Below, piece after piece: positions 54,845 to 64,000 of a DNA stretch of 64,000 nucleotides; the first letter of the stretch is position 1; each line of letters opens with the position of its first letter. A program made the translations under genes and the position numbers. Source of the stretch: Eublepharis macularius. Lineage: Eukaryota; Chordata; Lepidosauria; Squamata; Eublepharidae. The notes beneath the pieces were generated by a model that did no database searches, was not told the origin of the DNA, and saw only the letters and a program-made list of their open reading frames with translations. The stretch covers positions 10,067,001-10,131,000 of the forward strand of contig NC_072795.1 in the NCBI RefSeq assembly GCF_028583425.1. The letters are read 5' to 3'.

Positions 54845-56119
54845 TCTGGCTTTTAAAATAATACTGGGAAAAGTTATCAGAGCCTTTGGTTAAAATCAGT
54901 AATGAATGCCTCACTGACTGGTGGAGCATATTTGTTTTAAGGTGGATGGGAGAAAGACATCCTTGTTAATATTGTTGAATCTACCATGGAGACAGTTTCA
55001 GGCAGGTGGCCATGTTGGTCTGCAGCACAGAAGCAGGATTGGAGTCCAGTGGCCCATTAAAGACCGCCAGGATTTTCCGTCCAATTGGACACAAAGTGTT
55101 CCTGCTGGAAAAGCAGACTCCACTTAGGGCAGCCTTTCTGGCACACAACCTGTGCTTTTCCCATCATAGCTCTTGCCCTGTGGAACGGGCTTCCTGAGAA
55201 GGCGAGGGAACGTGCTACACGGAAACATTTTTATGAAGCACTTTGAGTCTTCTCTGTTTGGCAGGACATTTAATGGAATATATGCTGTAGGAATTTAGGG
55301 GGAGGAGTTACGTGGGGGCTTATTGTAATTGGTATGCCTTGAAATTTGAACTTGTACACTGTCTCCAGTTATGGGAAAGATAGGGTATAAATATTTTATA
55401 GCTATAAACAAATAACTCACAGTAACATTATAACTGTTTACGCCATGATCTCAGAATTCCTTCCTTCCTTCCTTCCATCATTGGAAGAGTCTAGCCCTTG
55501 CCATTGTGTGCTGTAAAGAGGAGGGCTAGATACTATTTTACCTATGGAAATTCTTTTTTTAAAGATAGGAGATTGTTGCAAAGATCATTTTACCACTATT
55601 GCATATTAGCATAATACCAATTGCTGATATTTGAACAAACCTGAGAAAGCATGTGAGATCTGCACAAAATAATGGTGACTGCAGATGGTGAAGCAGGAAA
55701 AGCACAGGGGAAATAACTACACAAAGGCTGTATTGTCACTGTCAATGCCTCCGCAGGAGGCTATGTGGCAACAACCCTCCATGTACGCAAGCTCATAGAC
55801 AGTCAAATCAATCTCAAATGATTATCTATCAGTCATAAATAAATGCAACAGTTTCTAAAAATCCTCAAGTCTGATGTTCATCAAATTATTTATTCCATTT
55901 ATTTTAAACATTTTAATGCCAACTTTCTACCCTATAAGGTTCCTAAGGTGGCAAACATAAAAAATTTAAAACATAATTCGATAAAAACATATAAACATAA
56001 ACACACAGCATCAAAAACAGGGAGGAGGGCCAATAACTGTGACTGAGTGTATGTCAAACAGAACAAAAAAGGAGGTCAAGTTGGAATGGATCAAGGACCC
56101 AAGTTGTACCCAAGGTGAC

Positions 56120-56307
56120 CCCAAGAAAAAAGGCTGGGTCACCAAGCACCAGTCACACCTTTAGTCTACCACAGGTACAGTCATTAAGCCTCTCCAGACT
56201 TACTGTCCAAACCTCCAGACAAGCCATCAACCCATTTCCTTTGAGGCAAAGACATCCGTGTTCCTCTGTGTATGCTTTTGCCCTATAATTAAACTCCCCA
56301 GACACTA

Positions 56308-56362
<55 letters not shown>

Positions 56363-56765
56363 TGTCTGTCTGTCTGTCTGTCTCCTGGATCCATACACCC
56401 ACACTCGAGTTCACACTTGAGCCTCTTCTTCTCTTCCATGAAACACTGGTTGTTTTGCTACTCCTCTGCAGACCTTCCCCTTCTTCAAAACTGGAAATTA
56501 TCACCCAGCCCCAATTACTCTTTCCCCTTTTCCTCCTTGTTTTCCTAGCTAGTCTTCTATGTGCACGGCGTGTTTTCTGAACTCATTTGATTGTCGTTTA
56601 AATAAAGAATCCTTCTCTGTTGAATATCTACCTGATTTATTTGAGAGTTGTGTAAGGGAATAATCCTGGTATACATTGGTGGAGAAACCCAGTTACCCCC
56701 TCTTGTCTCCTTTAATGCTAATTCCCCCAACTAATGAGGAGACCTCCTGTTTGGGTAACAAGAAT
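56120..56765 (+). mobile_element. LTR-type fossil with short leader (copy B)
   Basis: Counterpart of 3110-3700, with AATAAA near 56600, 'gagagttgtgtaaggga' and 'ggtatacattggtggagaaaccc' at the LTR end and primer site. A TG microsatellite has expanded inside it. It is a remnant only. Confidence 0.55.
56311..56383 (+). repeat. (TG)n(TCTG)n microsatellite
   Basis: About 25 TG units are followed by six TCTG units inside the LTR fossil. Copy A has only a few TG-like bases at the same place ('cttgtgtttttgtgtg'), so the array grew after the duplication. Confidence 0.97.
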
Positions 56766-56917
56766 GATTCTACAATGACATTGCAGTTCTATGGGGTTTT
56801 TTTTAGAAAGGAGTAGCTTTTCAACACACAGTTTGTTTTCTAGGCTGACAACCTAAAAAAGAAACTTAACAGCAAATTTTAGAGTACTAATTTTTCATTG
56901 ATTCTTCTTGATCTTAG

Positions 56918-57067
56918 GTATTATACTGTCAAATGGTCACACCTGGAAGCAACAGAGGAAGTTTGGCATAGTTGCCATGCGGAAGCTGGGACTGGGGAAG
57001 AAAGGCCTCGAGCACCAAATACAACAGGAGGCCCAACAGCTTGTTGAGACTTTTGCATCTGCAAAAG
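56918..57067 (+). CDS. CYP2J-like: Cytochrome P450 family 2 (CYP2J-like) copy B, exon 3
   Basis: The exon is 150 bp, the standard CYP2 exon 3 length, with acceptor ATCTTAG and donor G|GTATGTG. It encodes GIILSNGHTWKQQRKFG, where W and R form the helix C WxxxR motif that contacts the haem, then LGLGKKGLEHQIQQEAQQLVE and TFASAKG. The site CTTTTGCATC at 57051-57060, where copy A carries its 417-bp insertion, is single and uninterrupted here. The frame is open and in phase with exons 2 and 4. Confidence 0.95.
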
Positions 57068-57789
57068 GTATGTGATATTAGGAAACTGAGCTTGCCCATG
57101 GTTACTATGGTATACCTGGGTTGTTTTTTTTCATTACTCACTGGATGTTTGGATTAATTTAATTGTACAAATACGGTTGCCACAGCTTTAAGGTAGGCCT
57201 GGAGATCTCCCAGAATTACAACTGATCTCCAGACTACAGGCATAAGTTCCCCTAAAGAAAATGGGTGCTTTGGAAGGTGGACTTTACATTATTACACCGC
57301 AGTGAGGTTCTTCCCCTCTGCAAAACTTACCCTCCCCAAGCTCTTTCCCCAAATCTCCAGGAATTTCATACCCTGGAATTGGCAATCCTAGATACATAGG
57401 ACTGTAATTAACAAGTGGCTTAGACATTGCCATATTTATTACATGCTGGGATCTACTGGAAATAAGTTCTTCTGGGCTTAGAGTTTCAGCTGTTGGAGGA
57501 AGATGAAACTATCTCCAGGCTTACTCAGGTAAGAAATGTAAATGGAGTTGGGCCTGAGAGAGAGAGAGGGACTGTGAAGAAACAACTTCATCTTCCTCCA
57601 AGGCCTAAGTTCAACACAGGATACAAGAGACTAGGGGACTACGGGCTAGTAGTTGGAGGAAAGGGAAGTAAATTCTAGATTCTGCCTCTACATAAACTGT
57701 CTTGCCCAAGCCCAATTCCATAAATAACTTTGGCTCAGAAAAGCTGAGGAGAGGGAAATTGGATCTCTATTTTCAGATCAATGCTAATC

Positions 57790-60700
57790 AAAGAATCACA
57801 GAGTTGGAAGTGGCCATACAGACCTTCTAGTCCAACCCCCCCTGCCCAATACAGGATAAGCCTAAAGCATCCCTGACAAATATTCATCCAGTCACTTCTT
57901 GAAAACTAGAAAACAACAAAAGCTCTCCGAAACAAGTATCTACTTCTTGAAAACTGCCAGTGAGGGAGAGCTCACCACCTCCCTAGGCAGCTTATTCCAA
58001 CTTTGAACTACTCTGACCATGAAAAAGTTCTTCCTGACATCCAGCTGGTACCTTTCTGCATGTAATTTAAGCCCATTGCTTTGAGTCCTATCCTCTGCTG
58101 CCAACTGGAACAGCTCCTTGCCCTCCTCCAAATGACAGTCTTTCAGATACTTAAAGAGAGCAATCATGTCCCCACTCAATCTCCTCTTCTCCAAACTAAA
58201 CATTCCCAAGGCCCTCAGCCTTTCCTTGTAGGGCTCAGTCTCCAGGCCTCTGATCATTCTTGTTGCTCTCCTCTTCACCCTCTCAATTTTGTCCACATCC
58301 TTTTTGAAGTGAGGCCTCTAGAACTGCACACAATACTCCAGGTGTGGCCTGACCAAGGTACTATAGAGAGGGACTATGACCTCCTGCAATTTCGATGCAA
58401 CCCAAACTGAGTTTACCTTTTTTGCCATCGCATCACACTGACTTTAGTTTACAGTCAGCTCTTACCCCAAGATCTCTTTCACATACACTACTACCCAGAA
58501 GTGTATCTCCCATCCTGTATTTGTGCTTCACATTTTTGTGGCCCAGATGTAGTATTGTGCACTTATCTATGTTGAATTGCATCCTGTTCACAACCACCCA
58601 CTTCTCCAGAGTATCCAGGTCTTGTTGAATGTTAACTCTATCTTCTTGGGTGTTTGCCACTCCTCCCAATTTGGTATCATCGGCAAATTTAATGAGTAGC
58701 CTGTTTACCCCTTCATCCAGATCACTGATAAAAATATTGAAAAGGACAAGACCCCAAACTGAGCCCTGTGACACCCCACTGGACACCTCCCTCCAATCTG
58801 ATGAAATGCCATTGACCACCACTCTTTGGGAGCGGTCCTCTAACCAGTTCCCTATTCACTGAACTGTCCTATAGTCCAGTCTGCAGTCTTCCAGTTTACC
58901 CATTAGAATGTCATGGAGAGCCTTATCAAAATCTTTACTGAAATCCAGGTAAATCACGTCAACAGAGTTCCCTCGATCCAGTAAGCTTGTCACTCGATCA
59001 AAGAAGGAAACCAGGTTGGTCTGACAAGATCTGTTGGGGAAATCATGTTGACTTCCTCGGATCACTAAGTGGTCCTTCAGATGCTTACCAATCAATCCCT
59101 TTAAAACCTGCTCTAATATCTTCCCAGCAGCAGAAATCAGACTGATTGGCCTGTAGTTTCCTGGGTCATCATTCTTCTCTTTCTTAAAGATTGAGATAAC
59201 ATTTGCTCTTCTCTAATCTTGTGGCACATCCCCAGTCCTCTAGAAGGCCTTGAAGATGATGGACAGAGGCTCTGCAAGTTCTCTAGAAAGTTCTTTGAGC
59301 ACTCTCGGGTGCACCCATCCAGCCCAGGGGATTTGTATTTGTCCATTGCAGCCAGGTGTCTCTCCACAACCTCTCTGTCAATGTCAACTAGTCCTGTCAT
59401 GTCTATTACCATCTCTAGATAGGCTCGAGTTCTTCAGGGAAAAAACAGAGGCAAAAAAGTCATTAAGCCTGTCTGCTTTTTCTCTCTGTCCTCCATCAGA
59501 GTTTCTCCTTCAACTCCCAACAGTGGTCCAATTGCCTCTTATACCTTGTGTTTGCTTCTCACATATCTGTAGAAGTTTTTCTTATTGTAGCAAGTCCTCC
59601 TGGCCAGACCCAGCTCGTACTGAGCTTTGGCCTCTCTGATGGCTGATCTGCAGTACCTAGTAACCCTCACATATTCCTCTTTAGAGATCTGTCCATGTCT
59701 TCATTTCCTGAACATTTTCTATTTCTCCCTTAGCTTATTCTGGAGCTCTCTGTTTATCCACATTGGTTTTTTGGAGCCCTCACCATGTTTCTGTCTTGCT
59801 GGAATAGTCAGGGCTTGAGCTTGCAAAAGCTCATGTTTGAGAAGAGGCCACCCTTCACTTGCTCCTTTCCTTTGCAGCACATTCCCCCATGGAATGACTC
59901 TCATCAAGTCTCTGAGTTCATTGAAGTCGGCCCTACGAAAATCTAACCTACGAGTCTGGCTACGAACTTCCTTGGCCCCCCATAGCAACTAGAATTCAAG
60001 GAGGACATGGCCACTTCCCCCTAAGGTCCCCACCACCTTCATCTCATCTACCAATTCTTCCCTGTTGGTTAATATCAAGTCTAGTATGGCCGAGCCCCGT
60101 GGAGCTTCCTCCACCATTTGAAACAGGAAGTTATTGGCGAGGCATGTCAGGAAGTTGCATGAGTCTTGTCACTTTGCTGAGCTTGTCTCCCAGGACACAT
60201 CAAGGAAGCTGAAGTCTCTCACAATTATAAGTTTCTGATGTCTGGATACTCTCCCAATCTGTTCAAGGAGGGCAGCATCCATTTCCTCTCCCTGGTCAGG
60301 CAGTCTGTAGCAGACTCCAACAACAATACCCTTTGTTGTCCCCTTTTTTCCACCCATATACTTTCCACTGGACTGTCCACCAGCACTTGCTGACAATCAA
60401 GCTCTCTCATCACATACAATGCCACTCCGCCTCCTCTTCTACCCTTCCTGTTTTTCTTGAACAACTCGTACCCATCCACTACCACATTCCAGTTGTGGGA
60501 ATCATCCCACCAAGTCTCAGTAATTTCTACTATATCGTAGCCCTCTGTTTGCAAGAGAAGCTCAAGCTCTTCCTTCTTATTACCCATACTTCAGGCACTT
60601 GTAGCCTTGTACCTTTGTTTGATCCATCCTACCCAGATGGGCTCCCTCTGTTATCACTTTTTCATTGAAATCCCCATGTTGATCTTCCCCTTCCCTTTGC

Positions 60701-61975
60701 TGGATCAGTTTAAAACTCTCCAGATGAAGCTCTCCAGGTTATTTCCAAACATTTTCTTCCCTGATCTTGAGAGGTGAAGCCCATCATGTGCTAGAAAGCC
60801 TTCTCTAAGAAAACTTATCCCGTGGTCCCAGAACCCAACGCGCTCCTGCTGGCACCACCACCACAGCCAATGATTCACCTCGAGTATGGTTTGCTCCCTT
60901 TACATTTCTCTTCCTTTGACAGGAAGGATAGAAGAGAATACCACATGTGCCCTCACTGTCTTCAACTGCCTTCCAAGAGCTTCATAGTCCTCCTTAATTC
61001 TTGCAATGGTTTTTGCGGCCATGTCATTCGTTCCCACGTGAACCAGCACAAATGGGTACTGATTAATTAGCCAGATTCGTTTTGGCAGTCGATCTGTAAT
61101 ATCCTGAATTCTGGCTCCTGGCAAGCAACACATCTCTCAGAGTAGAGGATCTGGCCTGGACACATGATGTTCCATATTCCTGAGCAGAGAGTCCCCAATG
61201 ACCACCACCTTCTGTTTTCTTCCACTTCCATGTGGCCCCATGCCCTCTTCACTCCCTCCTCCAGGTTTTTGTGGTTCTCTTTCCATTCTCATCTCCATCA
61301 CCATAGGAAGCACCTCAAAATGATTCTTGAGCTCCAGTGGACCAGAGCATCGCCTTAGTCCATATCTTCTGGTTTGTACTGCAGAACTGAGAGGAGACTC
61401 AGACTCTGACTCAGAAGGGAGATCGACTCTTCCTTCTTCTCTTGGACTTATTTCTTCATGCTTGTGCAGACCCCCCAGGCTCTTCTCAATAAAATCCTCC
61501 CCTTCCTTGATTTCCTGAAGGGTGGTGATCCTCTCCTCCTTCCAAAAGCCTGACCAGCTTACACTTCTGACAAGTGAAATCTGTCTTCTCTTCCGGGAGG
61601 AAAACAAATGTGGCACACTCCATGCAGGTGACTGGAGAGGGGCCTTCTGTCGACATCATCGCCTTCCAAGTATATTCCAAGACTACTCTTCTAGCTGCAG
61701 GTCCCTTTTCTTCTCCTTCTCAGAGCCCAGATGGCTGTGATGTGCCTCTGGTGAGGGGAAGTCTAACTCAATCACGGCTCACTCAGTAGAAGGTGGGGCC
61801 AGCAGCCCCAGGCAAAACAGAAACTCTCCAATTAGTAACAATCCCCCTCTGCAATCAGCTCCAACTCAGGCAAAAAAGAAACAGAAACACTTAGTCCAAC
61901 TGGTACCACCTTTACAGCAGGCTCTACACACTTACGCAGCCCCAAACACTGTCCTCCCACTAATGGTCTGCTATT
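57790..61975 (-). mobile_element. Almost full-length CR1 LINE, minus strand
   Basis: On the minus strand, 5' to 3': ORF1 (about 61680-60900), endonuclease (60587-60225, ITETWWDDSHNW and RGGGVALYV), the linker, RT (GSVWGLVLFNIFISDLD and FADDTKLGG at 58822-58433), the C-terminal part (RMIRGLETEPYKERLRALG at 58296-57940), and the 3' end 'ctagaaggtctgtatggcc' closing near 'ctctgtgattcttt' at 57790. Length is about 4.2 kb, close to complete. ORF2 has several frame breaks, though the RT catalytic Asp pair is present. It is absent from intron 3 of copy A, so it arrived after the duplication. No target-site duplication, as is usual for CR1. Confidence 0.93.
60900..61680 (-). pseudogene. CR1 ORF1: zinc-finger-like and SGNH-esterase-like protein, broken
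   Basis: The minus strand frame at 61680-61486 has CMECATFVFLPEE and FTCQKCKLV, a Cys-pair zinc-finger-like part. The frame at 61616-61137 goes on through an acidic linker to KVVVIGDSLLRNMEHHV, the GDS block of an SGNH/GDSL esterase. The frame at 61133-60900 has FVLVHVGTNDMAAKT, the GTND block of the same fold. This order (finger, then esterase) is that of CR1 ORF1 in birds and reptiles. Frames change between parts, so no whole protein is made. Confidence 0.85.
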
Positions 61976-62019
61976 GTGAAGACCTGTTGTCTAGCTGTTA
62001 ACTGCACTACAAAACTCAT

Positions 62020-62225
62020 TTTATTTTCTCCCTTCATTTGTACCCTGCCATTCTCCCCAATGGGGACCCAGACTGGATTATATCATCCTCTTCTCCATTT
62101 TTTCCTCACAACATCCTTTAAGGTAGGATAGGCTGAGAGTGTGTGACTGGCCCAAGGTCACCCAGCAAGATTTCATGGCAGAGCAGGGAATTGAACCTGG
62201 ATCACCTAGATCTTGGTTCATCACT
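62020..62225 (-). mobile_element. MIR-like SINE (minus strand), copy B
   Basis: Counterpart of 5165-5385, with 'gtgactggcccaaggtcacc', 'catggcagagcagggaatt' and 'gaacctggatcacc' reading as the reverse of a CORE/MIR-type SINE. It ends about 85 bp before exon 4. Confidence 0.55.
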
Positions 62226-62311
62226 CCAGACACTGGAAATACTGGAAATCCACTCTGAGTATTCACAGAAGGGAGGAAATATTAATATTTTGCAAACAAC
62301 TTTATTTGCAG

Positions 62312-62472
62312 GGCAGCCATTTGACCCTTCACTGCCCATCACTACTTGCATCTCCAATGTGATCTGTGCTGTGGCTTTTGGACACCGGTTTTCTCTTGAA
62401 GATAAAGAATTTCTCAAGCTGATGGAAGCCATTGACTACATTTTAAAATTTATAGGTAGCATCAGTCATGCT
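62312..62472 (+). CDS. CYP2J-like: Cytochrome P450 family 2 (CYP2J-like) copy B, exon 4
   Basis: The exon is 161 bp, the standard CYP2 exon 4 length, from acceptor TTTGCAG to donor GTAAGTC. It encodes GQPFDPSLPITTCISN, VICAVAFGHRFSLEDKEF and LKLMEAIDYILKFIGSISHA, covering helices E-F and the SRS2 area. Exons 1-4 together give 215 open codons. Exon 5 and the haem-binding Cys exon lie beyond the window, so I cannot say whether the whole gene is functional. A young L1 begins 205 bp into the next intron. Confidence 0.95.
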
Positions 62473-62676
62473 GTAAGTCATTTTCTTTTTCTTTTTGGAC
62501 CAGACAGGTATCCATAGCTTTCCTTTTCTTCCAGCCTTAACATGAACAGTTGATTATGGATGTAAAATAATTTCATATATTAATTGGTTCACTCAAACAT
62601 TTATTGTCTTTATGGATTCTGTCAGGATAAGAAAACATTCATATTGATGATGAACAACAGAAATAGAGACAGGAGG

Positions 62677-64000
62677 GACTTCCGGTTCGGGATTCATGGA
62701 GGTCTGAAGCAGCTCCACTTGCGGAGCTGACCGGACTGCCGTTTTTAAGCGGCCGGCGGGGGAAATATAGCCCGCGGCTGACTGCTCTCAGGCGGAGAGC
62801 AGGCAAAGAATGCTCAAGACCCTAGGGTGTGTTTGATCTCGGACGAGGGGGGGGCTCTACGCAACGGGTCCCCTCCCGATCCTTGAGGTCCAACCCTGCG
62901 ACAGGTCGGCTACGATCTCTGCGGCAGTTCTGGGGCCAACCTGGTTGGCATAAGACCTACATACCCAAGCTTCGATTTGGGGAAAAAGTGGAGAGGAGAA
63001 TTTAAAATCGAAACAGCGACTACAACCCAAGAAAAGTGAATGAGAAGGTAAAGATCACTATCTTCTGATACGGGACAGATTGTTAAAAGTAAAGAAGAAT
63101 AAAAGTAGATTTTCAAACTGCAACAGGCTAATAACAAGGAGGGGAAGACTCGGCAAGAGTTGTATTAGAAAAGAGACTAAGTTTAAAGAAGTTATTAAAG
63201 AAATTGGACTATTGTTTTGAATACTTGCGGTTATGGAGCTGTGAGAAAAAGATACCATCGCGAGACCTACTGTGGGAAGTCGGGAGACAGGAAGTACGTA
63301 ATAACAATAGAGTTGCTGGAGAGAAGCGGCCCTTGCCGGAGGGCAGGAAGAAGGGAATCGCCATCTTTGAAAGGGGAAGGGTCGCGGCTTCAGCGGAAGA
63401 GGAAGCAAGCCATTTTGGATTACAAAAATCATAGAGGAACCATAGAGAAAAGACGCCCGACATTTTGGACTCTTTAAAAATTAGTTTTTGCAAGAAGACC
63501 GGGATATTTGACTAAAAAAGACATTAAATTTTACGCCACGGAGTTAAGGAAGAGAGCGGACTCGTGGGAGCGAGCTAAAGCAAGCCCCACGATGTCGAAA
63601 AAAGAGTGGCAATCGGCAATAGAAAACCTGGATAAAAAACTTTTAGAAGTGATTAAAGAACTTAAAGACACGAAATTGGAGCTGATTAAAGAGGTTAAAC
63701 AGACAGTAAAATCGGAGCTGTCAGAAGTGAAGAAAGGTATGGAAACAATACAAAATGAATTACAAGGAACGCAGCAGAGAGTTAAAGCAGTAGAAGGCGC
63801 GATGGAGAATTTAGCAGACACGCAACAAACAGAGATGAGACTGATGAGGGGAAGAATGGCGGTTGCGGAAAGTAAACACATGGAGAAGCAGCTGAGGTTT
63901 CGCGGCTTGCCGGAAGTGGAAGGAAAGACAGCGCAAGAACAGATGACTGAGGTGTTAGCTGAATACCTGGGGAAGGAGGAGGAGGAAGTTGTGGCTATCC
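62677..64000 (+). mobile_element. L1 with full 5' end, running off the window
   Basis: It begins GACTTCCGGTTCGGG at the point where copies A and B diverge ('aatagacgggagg' in A). The 5' UTR of about 915 bp is GC-rich at first (promoter-like), then A-rich. ORF1 starts at 63592. A relative of this 5' UTR is joined to ORF2 in the L1 at 7384. The 3' end is outside the window, so completeness is unknown, but presence of the 5' end and an open ORF1 suggest a long, young copy. Confidence 0.88.
63592..64000 (+). CDS. L1 ORF1p, N-terminal 136 codons (cut by window end)
   Basis: It opens MSKKEWQSAIENLDKKL and continues as a coiled coil with clear heptads (ELKDTKLELIKEVKQ, then METIQNELQGTQQ, then MENLADTQQTEMRLM). 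It passes into the RRM-like domain at LRFRGLPEVEGKTAQEQ. No stop or frameshift is seen to the window end. The start is the first ATG of the frame after the 5' UTR. The protein would form trimers that coat L1 RNA. It is distinct in sequence from the half-L1 ORF1 at 38377, though domain order is the same. Confidence 0.9.
   Translation, partial: MSKKEWQSAIENLDKKLLEVIKELKDTKLELIKEVKQTVKSELSEVKKGMETIQNELQGTQQRVKAVEGAMENLADTQQTEMRLMRGRMAVAESKHMEKQLRFRGLPEVEGKTAQEQMTEVLAEYLGKEEEEVVAI

Larger units (their letters stand above)
54845..62677 (+). repeat. Segmental duplication, copy B
   Basis: This is the counterpart of 1-5830. Collinear landmarks are the LINE tail (55005), LTR fossil (56120), P450 exon 3 (56918), intron 3 MIR-like SINE (62020), exon 4 (62312) and intron 4 start. 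B lacks the Sauria SINE, the L2 piece and the exon 3 insertion of A, and alone carries the CR1 at 57790 and the L1 at 62677. Confidence 0.88.

Noticed and set aside
56312-56580. Frames starting MCVCVCV
   Set aside because: Translation of the TG microsatellite.
59250-61789. Plus-strand frames of 60-130 codons
   Set aside because: Antisense shadows of CR1 ORF1 and ORF2.

Overview
This window reads as vertebrate, most likely squamate reptile (lizard) DNA. It has no operon-like packing. The only host coding sequence I can recognise is a set of short exons with GT-AG borders. The rest is mostly repeats typical of lizard genomes: Sauria-type tRNA SINEs, a 5S rRNA-derived SINE, L1, L2 and CR1 LINEs, Penelope-like elements (PLEs) with GIY-YIG endonucleases, Helitrons, hAT- and Harbinger-like MITEs and LTR fossils. 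I cannot name the species.

The host locus is a tandem array of cytochrome P450 family 2 genes (CYP2J-like). The two window ends are paralogous: 1-5830 (copy A) matches 54845-62677 (copy B), so the window spans about one duplication unit of roughly 55 kb. Copy A keeps exon 3 (3849-4425) and exon 4 (5465-5625), but exon 3 is split by a 417-bp insertion flanked by a 10-bp target-site duplication. I found none of its exons 5-9 before the next gene, so it looks dead. Copy B has a TATA box (30502), exon 1 (30632-30802), exon 2 (50800-50962), exon 3 (56918-57067) and exon 4 (62312-62472). These are 171, 163, 150 and 161 bp with compatible phases, giving 215 codons with no lesion. Its later exons lie beyond the window.

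Region by region: 1-5.8 kb is the 3' part of intron 2 through exon 4 of dead copy A. 5.8-30 kb is a repeat graveyard: a rearranged L1 (7.4-10.8 kb), a long minus-strand retroelement fossil (10.8-17.7 kb) broken into by an L1, a PLE and a SINE, then LTR remnants, CR1, and three PLE insertions, one hit by an L1 and one forming an inverted pair. 30.5-50.8 kb is the 20-kb first intron of copy B. It holds an old minus-strand L1 that received an ORF1-only half-L1, a 2.5-kb nested palindromic DNA element, a hAT/Mutator-like element and a solo LTR, plus a Helitron with a minisatellite. 50.8-62.7 kb holds exons 2-4, a near-perfect palindromic PLE-tail insertion, hAT MITEs and an almost full-length CR1. 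62.7-64 kb is the 5' end of an apparently full-length L1 entering ORF1.

The most interesting items are the half-L1 with an intact 318-codon ORF1 and its own ends, the two head-to-head PLE insertions (one a 2 x 110-bp palindrome with hammerhead-like cores on both strands), the insertion-killed P450 exon with its empty paralogous site in the same window, and the nested palindromic transposon with GCCGAAAG subterminal repeats. All element names come from reading motifs and termini; no database search was run.
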